Source: CAVUAT01 sp963739545
GTDB lineage: Bacteria > Actinomycetota > Thermoleophilia > Solirubrobacterales > 70-9
Length of the DNA stretch: 64,000 nucleotides
NCBI GenBank assembly: GCA_963739545.1
Contig: CAVUAT010000014.1
Coordinates: 1-64,000 of the forward strand
Reading direction: 5' to 3'
Shown: in pieces, positions 41,775 to 51,234 of the stretch
Layout of the letters: each line of letters begins with the position of its first letter
How positions within the stretch are numbered: the stretch's first letter is position 1
The notes under the pieces: generated by a model
What the model saw: the letters and a program-made list of their open reading frames with translations, nothing else
Database searches by the model: none
What the model was told of the DNA's origin: nothing
Program-made: the position numbers and the translations under genes

Positions 41775-42733
41775 CAGTTGGTCAGCACGTACTTGCCGCG
41801 CGCGCGGCCGTACTCGAGGCGCTCGTGGGCCTCGGCGGCCTGGGCGAGCGGGAAGCTCTCCTCGACCACGACCTGCAGCTGGTCGGAGTCGACCAGCGCG
41901 GCGAGGGCCTCGAGGCCGGCGCCGTCGGGCTCGACGAGCATGTCGGTGACGCGCTTGCCCTGCTCCGTCGCGGCAGTCGCGATCGGCTCGGTCAGATCAG
42001 AGGGGATCTCGATCAGCAGGCCGTCGGGAGCGAGAGTCTGCAGCGAGCGCAGCGCGTAGTCCTCGCCCCCGATCAAGTCGAGCACGACGTCGACGCCATC
42101 GACCTCGTCCTCGAAGGCGCGCTCGGTGTAGTCGATCTGCTCGTCGACGCCGAGGCCTGCGAGGAACTCGTGCTTCTCGGTGCGGGCGGTCCCGATCACG
42201 TAGGCGCCGCGGGCCTTTGCGATCTGCACGGCGAGGTGGCCGACGCCGCCCGAGGCCGCGTGGACGAGGACGCGGTCGCCCTCGCCCACCCCGGCGGTGT
42301 CGACCAGCGCCTGCCAGGCGGTCAGGCCCGCGAGCGGGAGCGCCGCGGCCTGCTCGTCGCTGAGCTTGTCGGGGGTCCGTGCGAGTTGGCGCGCGCGCGA
42401 GACGGTGAACTCCGCGTAGCCGCCGGCCTGGCGCGGAAACCGAGGCATCCCGAAGACGCGGTCCCCGACGCCGAAGCGGGTGACTCCGCCACCGCCGAGC
42501 TCGACGACCGTGCCGGCGATGTCCCAGCCGAGGATCACGGGCAGCCCGCCCATGATCCCGAGCAGGCCCCCCTTCTCGCGCGTCTTGTAGTCGACCGGGT
42601 TGATGCCGGCTGCGGCGACCTCGACCAGCACCTGCGTCGGGATCGGCTCGGGGCGGTCGACCTCCTCCAGCTTGAGCACGCTCGGCGGGCCGGTCTCGTG
42701 CATGACGACGGCCTTCATCCGGGCATCGCTCAT
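41774..42733 (-). CDS. Zinc-less MDR oxidoreductase (quinone oxidoreductase-like)
   Basis: A 319-aa NADPH-dependent reductase from ATG 42733. The catalytic N-terminal domain has AAAGINPVDYKTREKGG; the cofactor site is VLVHAASGGVGHLAVQIAKA with the fingerprint AxxGxG/A; FEDEVDGVDVVLDLIGGED follows. There is no structural-zinc Cys cluster, so it belongs to the zeta-crystallin/quinone reductase branch. It overlaps its neighbours by four bases (upstream) and one base (downstream). Confidence 0.9.
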   Translation of the reverse strand: MSDARMKAVVMHETGPPSVLKLEEVDRPEPIPTQVLVEVAAAGINPVDYKTREKGGLLGIMGGLPVILGWDIAGTVVELGGGGVTRFGVGDRVFGMPRFPRQAGGYAEFTVSRARQLARTPDKLSDEQAAALPLAGLTAWQALVDTAGVGEGDRVLVHAASGGVGHLAVQIAKARGAYVIGTARTEKHEFLAGLGVDEQIDYTERAFEDEVDGVDVVLDLIGGEDYALRSLQTLAPDGLLIEIPSDLTEPIATAATEQGKRVTDMLVEPDGAGLEALAALVDSDQLQVVVEESFPLAQAAEAHERLEYGRARGKYVLTN

Positions 42734-43086
42734 TCCGCGTTCTCGGCTTCATCGTGCTCGGCGATCAGCTTTTTGGACGCCACGCTGCGCCAACCGTCTT
42801 CGATCAGCTCAGCGAGCTCGTCCAAGCCGATCGCGTCGAGGCGAACGAGGACGAACGGGTACCCGTCGTAGTGGGGAGTCGTGAAGAAGACGTCGGCGTC
42901 GCCCTGCAGGTGTGCCTCCTTGTCCTCCTCGTCGGGGACGCGCATCACGAGCGCGTCTGGATCGGTGCGAAGTCGGCAGAAGCCGCCCTTGCCGCCTACC
43001 TTCAGCGCCTCCGTCCTGAACCAGGTGCCCTCTTCGACGCCCGGGAAGCGCTTTCCGATCTCGACCACGTCGTCCCAGCTCGGCAC
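42730..43086 (-). CDS. MmcQ/YjbR family protein
   Basis: A 118-aa protein from GTG 43086, first gene of the minus-strand operon. SWDDVVEIGKRFPGVEEGTW, WFRTEALKVGGKGGFCRLR and DGYPFVLVRLDAIGLDELAE match the MmcQ/YjbR fold, a CyaY-like structure thought to bind nucleic acid but without a defined job. It is followed with a four-base overlap by the oxidoreductase gene. Confidence 0.88.
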   Translation of the reverse strand: MPSWDDVVEIGKRFPGVEEGTWFRTEALKVGGKGGFCRLRTDPDALVMRVPDEEDKEAHLQGDADVFFTTPHYDGYPFVLVRLDAIGLDELAELIEDGWRSVASKKLIAEHDEAENAE

Positions 43087-43152
43087 GCCGCAGAGCTTAG
43101 GACCACTGTCTAGGGTCCGCGAATCGAGGTCCACCACATCAACTGCGGAACG

Positions 43153-43932
43153 ATGTGCCCGCACGGCCGCCGCGTCTTCGAGGGCCGAGGAGGGCTCACC
43201 GAGACGAGCTGGGTCGTCGCCCACTGCCTCGTCGTGGAGTCCGGCGAGGGCCTGATCGTCGTCGACACCGGCTTCGGGACGGGCGATGTCGCGGACCCGG
43301 GCCGCCTGGGCCAACCCTTTCGCGCCGTGGCGAGGCCGAACCTGACGATCGCCGAGACCGCGCTCGCGCAGATTGACGCGATGGGGCAAGACCCCGCGGA
43401 CGTCCGTCACGTGATCGTCACCCACCTCGACCTCGATCACGCGGGCGGCCTGTCGGACTTCCCGCAGGCGAAGGTCCATCTGCACAAGCCCGAGCTCGAC
43501 TTCGCGCAGTCGTCCGATCTCCGCGCCCGCATTCGCTACAGCCACGACCAGTGGGCACACGGCCCCGACTGGGTCCCGCACGAGGTCGCGGGCGAGAGCT
43601 GGTTCGGGTTCGAGAGCGTGGCGCCCCTGCCGGGACTCGGCGACGAGGTCGCCCTCGTCCCTCTCTACGGCCATTCGGCGGGCCATGCCGGGGTCGCGGT
43701 GAAGACCGGTGACGGCTGGCTGCTGCACGCCGGCGACTCCTTCTTCTACCGCGGCGAGATCGAGACGCCGCCGCGGTCAACGCCGGGATGGCGCCTCTTC
43801 CAGAACATCAACAACCACGACCGCAAGGCGCGCTTTCACAACCAGGAGCGCCTGCAGGAGCTGCACCGCGAGCACGGCGGCGAGGTCCGGATCGTGTGCT
43901 CGCACGACCCCGAGCTCTTCGACGCGAGCTAG
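43153..43932 (+). CDS. Metallo-beta-lactamase-fold hydrolase (lactonase-like)
   Basis: A 259-aa MBL-fold protein. The metal motif THLDLDHAGGLSDF, the later His in GHSAGHAGVAV, the bridging Asp in LLHAGDSFFY and the final CSHD are all present. This is the AHL-lactonase/AttM-like branch. Conserved family residues (VHHINCGTMCP) are encoded partly upstream of the first ATG: the frame is open back to about 43123, where the only possible starts are rare codons such as ATC. Translation may therefore begin at 43123 rather than 43153. Confidence 0.85.
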   Translation: MCPHGRRVFEGRGGLTETSWVVAHCLVVESGEGLIVVDTGFGTGDVADPGRLGQPFRAVARPNLTIAETALAQIDAMGQDPADVRHVIVTHLDLDHAGGLSDFPQAKVHLHKPELDFAQSSDLRARIRYSHDQWAHGPDWVPHEVAGESWFGFESVAPLPGLGDEVALVPLYGHSAGHAGVAVKTGDGWLLHAGDSFFYRGEIETPPRSTPGWRLFQNINNHDRKARFHNQERLQELHREHGGEVRIVCSHDPELFDAS

Positions 43933-43935
43933 GTA

Positions 43936-44061
43936 CTAGCGCTTGGGGTAGTCCGGGATCGGGCTAGCCGGCGGCATCGGGGATGCGGCCGGGATCGGAG
44001 ATGCTGCGGGCAGCGGCACGGATGCCGGCGCGGGCTCGGGAGTGGGAACAGGCTCAGTCAT
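43936..44061 (-). CDS. Proline-rich microprotein with PAASP-type repeats
   Basis: A 41-aa frame from ATG 44061 with an AAGGGAACC ribosome-binding region. It is almost wholly Pro/Ala/Ser: PTPEPAP, then repeated SPIPAASP-type units, ending DYPKR. It is probably disordered. No function is recognised. It begins about 95 bp after the stop of the transglycosylase-like gene on the same strand and ends three bases from the convergent MBL stop. Confidence 0.4.
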   Translation of the reverse strand: MTEPVPTPEPAPASVPLPAASPIPAASPMPPASPIPDYPKR

Positions 44062-44154
44062 GGTTCCCTTCCTGCTGGAGCCCTCGTCGCGCAGGCCGAC
44101 GGCCCGTTGGCTTCGAAGGCGAGGTGAGCCACACACGCTAGCCCTCGGGCGGAG

Positions 44155-44871
44155 TCAGCCCTCGAGAAAGAAGTCCCGCCGCCACGTGCGCTCGGCTAGG
44201 CGCTGCTGCACGACGCCCATGTAGTCGAGCGAGGGCTGGGTGTACCAGCGGCCCGAGAACCAGGCGCCGACCGAGCCCCAGATGTCGCCGGCCGCGTAGT
44301 CGCGGCCGCGCTCGACCGTGTTGAGCCAGGGCATCTTGCCGTCGAAGTAGCTGCGGATGATGCCGCCGTAGTAGTCGGCGTTGAAGGCAGTGAAGCGGCG
44401 CGCGATCGTGCATTCGTCCCGGCAGTGGTACGGGCGGCGCACCTGGTAGAGGCCGAAGGAGTCGCCTGCGTCGCCGACGGTCTCCATCCGCCACCACGAC
44501 TCGACCACGGCGACGGCTCGCAGGAGGTCCTCGTCGAGGCCCCACTTGTAGGCCGACCATTGAATGATCTCGTCGGTCGTCCCCTCGAAGCGGCCGTTGA
44601 CGAAGCGCGCGTACGGCATCTCGCTGCGCGCCACCCAGGTCTTGAGCAGCTTGCGCTTCGGCACTCGGTGGTTGGCGGCGCGATTCGCGGGACGCGGCTC
44701 GTAGCCGTTTCGCTTCACCTTGGTCGCCGCCTTCTTGCTCGAGAGCGGGCCCCAGCCGACCGGCTTCGTCGCTGCGCGCCCCTCGACGTCGGAGACCGTG
44801 TACAGCAGGAACGCGACGACGATCAAGGTGGCGACCAGAGCCATGTGGGCGGGCTTCAATTCGCCGCTCAC
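44155..44871 (-). CDS. Membrane-anchored lytic transglycosylase-like protein
   Basis: A 238-aa protein from GTG 44871, which overlaps the stop of the ABC-F gene (GTGA). A single membrane helix at residues 10-27 is followed by a basic linker and an SLT-like domain: YKWGLDEDLLRAVAVVESWW, with the probable catalytic Glu, and GDSFGLYQVRRPYHCRDEC. Two Cys in the latter may form a disulfide outside the membrane. It should act on peptidoglycan. Confidence 0.8.
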   Translation of the reverse strand: MSGELKPAHMALVATLIVVAFLLYTVSDVEGRAATKPVGWGPLSSKKAATKVKRNGYEPRPANRAANHRVPKRKLLKTWVARSEMPYARFVNGRFEGTTDEIIQWSAYKWGLDEDLLRAVAVVESWWRMETVGDAGDSFGLYQVRRPYHCRDECTIARRFTAFNADYYGGIIRSYFDGKMPWLNTVERGRDYAAGDIWGSVGAWFSGRWYTQPSLDYMGVVQQRLAERTWRRDFFLEG

Positions 44872-46778
44872 CTCGCGACCTTCTGCTGGGCCTGCTCCCA
44901 CTCCGCGTAGAGGCGGTCGAGCTCGGCCTTCGCCTCCTTGTGGCGCTCGCCGGCTCGTTGCGAGCGGCCGGGGCTCGACCAGGCCTCGGGGTCGGCCAGC
45001 TCCTCCTCCAGCTCGCGCAACGAGGCCTCCGCGGCCTCGATCTCCTTCTCGAGCTCGCCGACCTTGCGCAGCGCGTTCTTCGACGGCGGCTTAGGCGCCC
45101 CGTTGCTCTTCGCGGCCTTCGCGCTCTTCTTGGCGGCGCCGTTGGAGGCGGAGGCCGCCGCGGACTCGGCCGCGCGGCGCTCGTCGGCCTCGCGCTGGTA
45201 GGTGGCCCAGCCGACGGGATGGCTTCGCAGCTCGCCGTCGCCGACGACCAGCGTGCGGCTCCCGACGGCCTCGAGCAGGGCCCGGTCGTGGGAGACGAGG
45301 ATGACAGCGCCCTGGAAAGCGAGCAGGGCGTCCTCGAGGGCCTCGCGGCTCTCGATGTCGAGGTGGTTGGTCGGCTCGTCGAGAATCAGCACGTTGGCGC
45401 CCGAGCTGACGAGGATCGCAAGTGAGAGCCGCCGCTGCTCGCCACCCGAGATGTCGCTGAGCTGCTTCATCGCGTCTGAGCCCGAGAAGAGAAACGCGCC
45501 GAGCAGGCCCCGGGCCTTCTGGCCGGTCAGGCCCGTCTCGCGCACCACCGCGTCGAGAACCGTGCCCTCCCCCGCTGCGCTCTCGGCGTGCTGGGAGAGG
45601 TACCCGACGTGGACGTTGTGGCCCTGGCTGACCTTGCCGGCGTCGGGCTCGCGCATCCCGGCGAGCGTCTCGATGAGCGTCGTCTTGCCGGCGCCGTTCG
45701 GGCCGACGAGGACGATGTGCTCGTCGCGCTCGACGCGCAGCGCCGCGTCGTCGATCAGCACCCGGCCCGGGACCTCGATGCGGGCGTCCTGGACCTTCAG
45801 GACGTAGCGCCCCGCCCGCTCGGGGGCCTTGAAGGCGAAGCGAAGGTTTCGCGTGTCGCCGGGGTCGAAGCTGACGGCCTCGGACTTCACCTTCGCGATC
45901 TTCTTGACGCGCGACTGGGCCTGCTTCGCCTTGGTCGCCTTGTAGCGGAAGCGCTCGACGAAGCGCTCCATCCGCGCGATCTCGGCCTGCTGGCGCTCGA
46001 TCGCCTTGCCGAGCGCGATCTGGCGCGCGGCCTGCTCGGTGCGCCACGCGTGCCACGGGCCGGAGAAGAACCGCCCCTTGCCCGCCTCGAGCTCGAGCAC
46101 CGAGGTACCGACGGCCTCGAGGAACCAGCGGTCGTGGGCGACGAGCACGACCGCGACGTCAAGCCCGACGAGGTAGCTCTCGAGCCACTCGAGCGAGGGG
46201 ATGTCGAGGTGGTTGGTCGGCTCATCGAGCAGCAGCAGGTCGGGACGAGTGGCGAGCGCCCGCGCGAGCGAGGCGCGGGTCAGCTCGCCTCCGGAGAACG
46301 TCGCCAGGGGCCGTTTGGCCTGTTCAGGAGGGAACCCGAGTCCCCGCAGCACCGCCAGCACGTCGTCGCGCCAGCGGTAGCCGCCGCCGTGATCGAGGCG
46401 CTGCTGGGCCGCCGCGTAGGCGCGCATCGCCTCGTCGTCGGGCGAGCCCTCGGCCATCTTCGCCTCGAGGCGCTCGAGCTCAACCTCGGTCTCCATCATC
46501 TCGGTGCGGCCGCTGAAGACGTAGTCGCTGAGCGAGACCTGCGAGCCCTGGGGCGGACGCTGGTCGTGCAGAGCGACGCGCGCGCCCTTCTGCATCACGA
46601 TGCCCCCGGAGTCGGGGACGAGCTCGCCGGCGAGCACCCGCAGAAGCGTGGACTTGCCCACGCCGTTTCGGCCCGAGAGCGTCATCCGGTCGCCCGGCTC
46701 GAGCTTGAAGGAAACGTCGGTGAACAGCTGCTTGCCCCCGACATAAACGGAGACGCCGGATGCGGTCGCGATTGCCAT
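44868..46778 (-). CDS. ABC-F family ATPase (ribosome-associated type)
   Basis: A 636-aa soluble protein from ATG 46778 with two ABC domains and no membrane segment. First domain: SGRNGVGKSTLLRVL, FSGGELTRASLARALA, LLLLDEPTNHLD. Interdomain linker: residues about 240-310, Arg/Lys-rich. Second domain: GPNGAGKTTLIETL, ISGGEQRRLSLAILV, VLILDEPTNHLD. A C-terminal coiled coil follows (LEKEIEAAEASLRELEEELA). ABC-F proteins act on ribosomes as translation factors or antibiotic-protection factors; the subtype here cannot be fixed. Confidence 0.92.
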   Translation of the reverse strand: MAIATASGVSVYVGGKQLFTDVSFKLEPGDRMTLSGRNGVGKSTLLRVLAGELVPDSGGIVMQKGARVALHDQRPPQGSQVSLSDYVFSGRTEMMETEVELERLEAKMAEGSPDDEAMRAYAAAQQRLDHGGGYRWRDDVLAVLRGLGFPPEQAKRPLATFSGGELTRASLARALATRPDLLLLDEPTNHLDIPSLEWLESYLVGLDVAVVLVAHDRWFLEAVGTSVLELEAGKGRFFSGPWHAWRTEQAARQIALGKAIERQQAEIARMERFVERFRYKATKAKQAQSRVKKIAKVKSEAVSFDPGDTRNLRFAFKAPERAGRYVLKVQDARIEVPGRVLIDDAALRVERDEHIVLVGPNGAGKTTLIETLAGMREPDAGKVSQGHNVHVGYLSQHAESAAGEGTVLDAVVRETGLTGQKARGLLGAFLFSGSDAMKQLSDISGGEQRRLSLAILVSSGANVLILDEPTNHLDIESREALEDALLAFQGAVILVSHDRALLEAVGSRTLVVGDGELRSHPVGWATYQREADERRAAESAAASASNGAAKKSAKAAKSNGAPKPPSKNALRKVGELEKEIEAAEASLRELEEELADPEAWSSPGRSQRAGERHKEAKAELDRLYAEWEQAQQKVAR

Positions 46779-46832
46779 GTTCGGCTTCCAGGCTAGAGGG
46801 AGCGGCGCGCGCTGCATCGCCACAATGCCCGG

Positions 46833-48416
46833 ATGGACAGTCTCGAAATCATCCTTATCGCCCTGTTCGTCTCGGTCGCGGGTCTCAACGCGCTCGCGAC
46901 CTGGCTGAAGATCCCCTACCCGATCCTGCTGGTGTTGGGCGGGATCGCCCTGGCCGCCGTACCCGGGATCCCAGACGTCGAGCTCGACCCCGACCTCGTC
47001 CTCCTGATCTTCCTGCCGCCGCTGCTCTACTCTGCGGCGTTCTTCTCGGACCTCCAGGCGCTGCGGCGCGACGCGCGGGCGCTCTCCTTGGCAGCGATCG
47101 GCATCGTGCTCACGACCACGGTCGTCGTCGCCGTGGTGGCGCACGAGGTGATCGGGATGGAATGGGCGCTGGCGTTCGCGCTCGGCGCCATCGTCTCGCC
47201 CACAGATCCCGTCGCCGCGACCTCGATCATGAGGCGCCTGGGGATGCCCAGGCGCCTGGTGAACGTGATCGAGGGCGAGAGCCTCGTCAACGACGCGTCC
47301 GCTCTTGTGGCCTACAAGGTCGCCGTAGCGGCGGCGGTCGGGGGCAGCTTCTCGCTGTTCGACGCCAGCCTCGAGTTCGTGCTCGCGGTCTCCGGCGGAG
47401 TGGCCATCGGCCTGGCCGTGGGCTGGCTCGCGGCTCGGATGCGCAGGGCCCTGCACGACATCAACACCGAGCTCACCATCTCGCTCTTCACCGGCTATGC
47501 CGCGTTCCTCCCGGCCGAGGAACTCGGCCTCTCGGGTGTGCTGGCGGCAGTCACCTGCGGCCTCTACGTCGGCTTTCAGGCCCCCGAGATCGCCGAGCCC
47601 CAGACCCGGATGCAGGGCGAGGGGCTGTGGGGCATCGTCGGCTTCCTGTTGAACGCGACCCTCTTCGTGCTGATCGGGCTCCAGCTGCCGGTCATCCTCG
47701 ACGAGCTCGATACGCCCTTCGTCGAGGCCTGCGGCTATGCGGCCCTGATCGCGGCGACAGTGATCGGCGTCCGCTTCGCCTGGCTCTTCACGATTCCGTA
47801 CGTGATCCGGAGGCTCGACCGCCGGCCATCGCAGCTCGAGCGCCGGGTCGGCTGGCGCCCACGCGTCGTGATGGGCTGGTCGGGGATGCGGGGCGGCGTC
47901 TCGCTCGCCGCCGCCCTCGCTCTGCCTCTGACGACAGATGCCGGAGCCGAGCTCGCCGACCGTGACCTGATCCTCTTCATCACCTACGGGGTCATCCTGG
48001 TGACCGTCGTGGGCCAGGGACTGACCCTGCCGCCGCTGATCCGGAAGCTCGGGGTCACCGACGACGGGAGTGACGAGGAGAGCGAGGAGCTCTACGCGAG
48101 GCTGATCTCGATCGAGTCCGCGCTCGACACCATCGACCAGCTTGCTGTCGCCGACTGGACTGTGGACGACTCCGTCGACCGGGCCCGCGCCCTCTACGAG
48201 TACCGGCGCCGGCGCTTCAAGACCCTCGCCGGGACGATCGACGACGAGGACGGGATCGTTGACCGCTCGACCACCTACCAGCAGATGATGCACGTCATCT
48301 ACGAGGCCCAGCGCGCCGCTCTGCTCGAGGTGCGAAACAACGGGCTCGCGTCGGCTGACGTAATCCGCAGGATCGAGCGAGAGCTCGACCTCGAGGAGTC
48401 GAGGCTCGAGATCTAG
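46833..48416 (+). CDS. Na+/H+ antiporter, CPA1 family
   Basis: A 527-aa transporter from ATG 46833 with about 12-13 helices and a 110-residue C-terminal cytosolic tail. The ion-binding ND pair lies in IEGESLVNDASALVAYK; IVSPTDPVAATSIMRRLG and GWSGMRGGVSLAAALALP are also diagnostic of the CPA1/NhaP branch. It exchanges sodium or potassium for protons in pH and salt homeostasis. It is divergent from the ABC-F gene. Confidence 0.93.
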   Translation: MDSLEIILIALFVSVAGLNALATWLKIPYPILLVLGGIALAAVPGIPDVELDPDLVLLIFLPPLLYSAAFFSDLQALRRDARALSLAAIGIVLTTTVVVAVVAHEVIGMEWALAFALGAIVSPTDPVAATSIMRRLGMPRRLVNVIEGESLVNDASALVAYKVAVAAAVGGSFSLFDASLEFVLAVSGGVAIGLAVGWLAARMRRALHDINTELTISLFTGYAAFLPAEELGLSGVLAAVTCGLYVGFQAPEIAEPQTRMQGEGLWGIVGFLLNATLFVLIGLQLPVILDELDTPFVEACGYAALIAATVIGVRFAWLFTIPYVIRRLDRRPSQLERRVGWRPRVVMGWSGMRGGVSLAAALALPLTTDAGAELADRDLILFITYGVILVTVVGQGLTLPPLIRKLGVTDDGSDEESEELYARLISIESALDTIDQLAVADWTVDDSVDRARALYEYRRRRFKTLAGTIDDEDGIVDRSTTYQQMMHVIYEAQRAALLEVRNNGLASADVIRRIERELDLEESRLEI

Positions 48417-48420
48417 GTGG

Positions 48421-49122
48421 CTACCACTCGCTGAACTCTTCGTTCTCGATCCGCTTGACGCCCTCGCGCACGCGCTCGAGCACATGCTCGCGGACACGCA
48501 GCTTGTTCGAGAGGTGTGCCGCGCGGACGACGCCGGCGAGGTAGGTCGCCTCCTCTCGCGCCCTGGCCCCGACCTGGTCGAGCGGCACGAGGTGGTCGAG
48601 GAACCCCGCCTCGCGGGCGTCAACCGGGCCGAGGAAGATCCCGGTGACGGTGCAGCGGTCGAACCAGTTGGGCGGCATGCGGTGGCGGGCGGCCTCGATT
48701 GCGTACCAGGGGATCGTCATGCCGAGCTGGACCTCGTTCAGCCCGAACCGGAACTCGCCCTCGGCGCCGACCCGGACGTCGCAGCCGAGCAACATGAACG
48801 AGCCCATCGCGATCGCATTGCCGTTGCAGGCCGCGACCACCGGGTGCGGGAACGAGAGGAGGCGCTCGGTCAGCTTCGCGCCTCCCGCGAGCATCGAGCG
48901 GACCGCGTCGACGTCGCCGCTCTGCATCGTCTTCAGGTCGAAGCCTGCCGAGAACGTCGTCTCGCGGCCGGTGAGGACCACGACCGCCTCGTCGGACTCG
49001 GCCTGGTCGAGCGCGCCGAATATCTCTTCGAGCATCGCAGGGGAGAGCGCGTTCACCTTTCCGTCGTCCATCGCAAGCGTCGCGATGCCGTCGGCCAGCT
49101 CATATCCGACCCTCTCCCCCAT
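48421..49122 (-). CDS. Crotonase/enoyl-CoA hydratase family protein
   Basis: A 233-aa crotonase-fold protein from ATG 49122. The CoA pocket TTFSAGFDLKTMQSG and oxyanion-hole CNGNAIAMGSFMLLGCDVRV are visible. The second catalytic region reads FGLNEVQLGMTIPWYAIEAA, without GGTQRL, so it may be an isomerase or hydrolase variant of the fold. It lies 25 bp upstream of the S-adenosylhomocysteinase stop, but is transcribed after that gene on the same strand. Confidence 0.86.
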   Translation of the reverse strand: MGERVGYELADGIATLAMDDGKVNALSPAMLEEIFGALDQAESDEAVVVLTGRETTFSAGFDLKTMQSGDVDAVRSMLAGGAKLTERLLSFPHPVVAACNGNAIAMGSFMLLGCDVRVGAEGEFRFGLNEVQLGMTIPWYAIEAARHRMPPNWFDRCTVTGIFLGPVDAREAGFLDHLVPLDQVGARAREEATYLAGVVRAAHLSNKLRVREHVLERVREGVKRIENEEFSEW

Positions 49123-49147
49123 CACGCCTCCGGTCGGTGCCCGGGGC

Positions 49148-50578
<1,431 letters not shown>

Positions 50579-50713
50579 TTGGGCGAGCGTCTCCTGGTCG
50601 AGGTTGTCTGCGGACAGGGTACCCGTGGAGCCCCATCGCCTAGGTTCGGGCGATGTGGAGTGGTGAGGTGGCACCTTAGGGCTGGTACGCAGACCAAAAG
50701 CGCCACGCCCGCG

Positions 50714-50745
50714 GCCGATCTCCCGCCCGGGGCGGGAGACTCGGC
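50714..50745 (-). terminator. Strong hairpin terminator downstream of tmRNA
   Basis: A 32-bp inverted repeat (core arms CTCCCGCCC and GGGCGGGAG, extended by GCC/GGC outer pairs) begins eight bases beyond the mature tmRNA 3' end. No T run is present, as is common in very GC-rich genomes. Confidence 0.7.
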
Positions 50746-50752
50746 TTGATGA

Positions 50753-51110
50753 TGGACGCGGCGAGAATTGAACTCGCGTCCGCGGTGGTAGAGCGAGGGT
50801 GTCTACAGGTATAGCCGGCGCTTTAGTCTCGCCTCTGGGCTTCCGCTGCCGGCGGGAGATTCCCTGAGGCCAGTTCCTTTGATGTTCCCGGATGGTCGGA
50901 ACAAGCCATCCAGGTGAGCCCGATTCTGATGCCGGTGCCCCTCTGCTCGGGCGACGGAGGGCCGACACACGTCACTTAGGTTCTAGCTAAGCGGCGAGAG
51001 CGAACTCATGGTCCGCACGTATTGGTTGGTGCCGGTTTTTGTACGAGGCCTCCGGCGTCCTCGACCTGCAACCTTTCGCACGATCCACCACGTCGAAGCC
51101 TGTCGCGCCC
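50753..51110 (-). ncRNA. ssrA: Transfer-messenger RNA (tmRNA)
   Basis: A 358-nt gene. The tRNA-like domain is clear: 5' strand GGGCGCG pairs with 3' strand CGCGTCC (one G-U), and the T arm is GCGAG-TTCAATT-CTCGC; the 5' part continues GACAGGCTTCGACGTGG, as in other tmRNAs. CCA is not encoded (the sequence after discriminator A is TCA). The mRNA-like part ends in codons for ALAA and TAG (stop at 50987-50989). By comparison with the mycobacterial tmRNA layout, the resume codon is GCG at 51014-51016, giving the degradation tag ADHEFALAA. A TAGAAT -10-like box lies at 51126-51131. It rescues stalled ribosomes together with SmpB, encoded at 58952-59434. Confidence 0.95.
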
Positions 51111-51234
51111 GTGCTATGTGGAGACATTCTAGCCCGGCAGGCGCGTCCCGACTCGACACCACGGATATAGCCCTGCCCTGAAATCTGGCCGTCGGGAGCA
51201 CGAGAATGGCGCCCTTGGGGTCTAGATTCCACGA

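Noticed and set aside
46779..48623. Upstream extension of the ABC-F frame by about 615 codons
   Set aside because: The extension is antisense to the Na+/H+ antiporter gene, and the ABC-F domain begins normally at ATG 46778.
50579..50713. SAH riboswitch ahead of ahcY
   Set aside because: No recognisable consensus core could be found by eye in the stretch between ahcY and the tmRNA terminator.
50753..50790. A separate tRNA gene
   Set aside because: The T arm and acceptor 3' strand pair with a 5' strand 350 bases away and flank an ALAA tag frame, so this is tmRNA.
50987..51055. A 20-residue tmRNA tag starting at an upstream GCC in the same frame
   Set aside because: The position of the resume codon relative to the AAT-ACGT context fits the shorter ADHEFALAA tag better. 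Not fully excluded.
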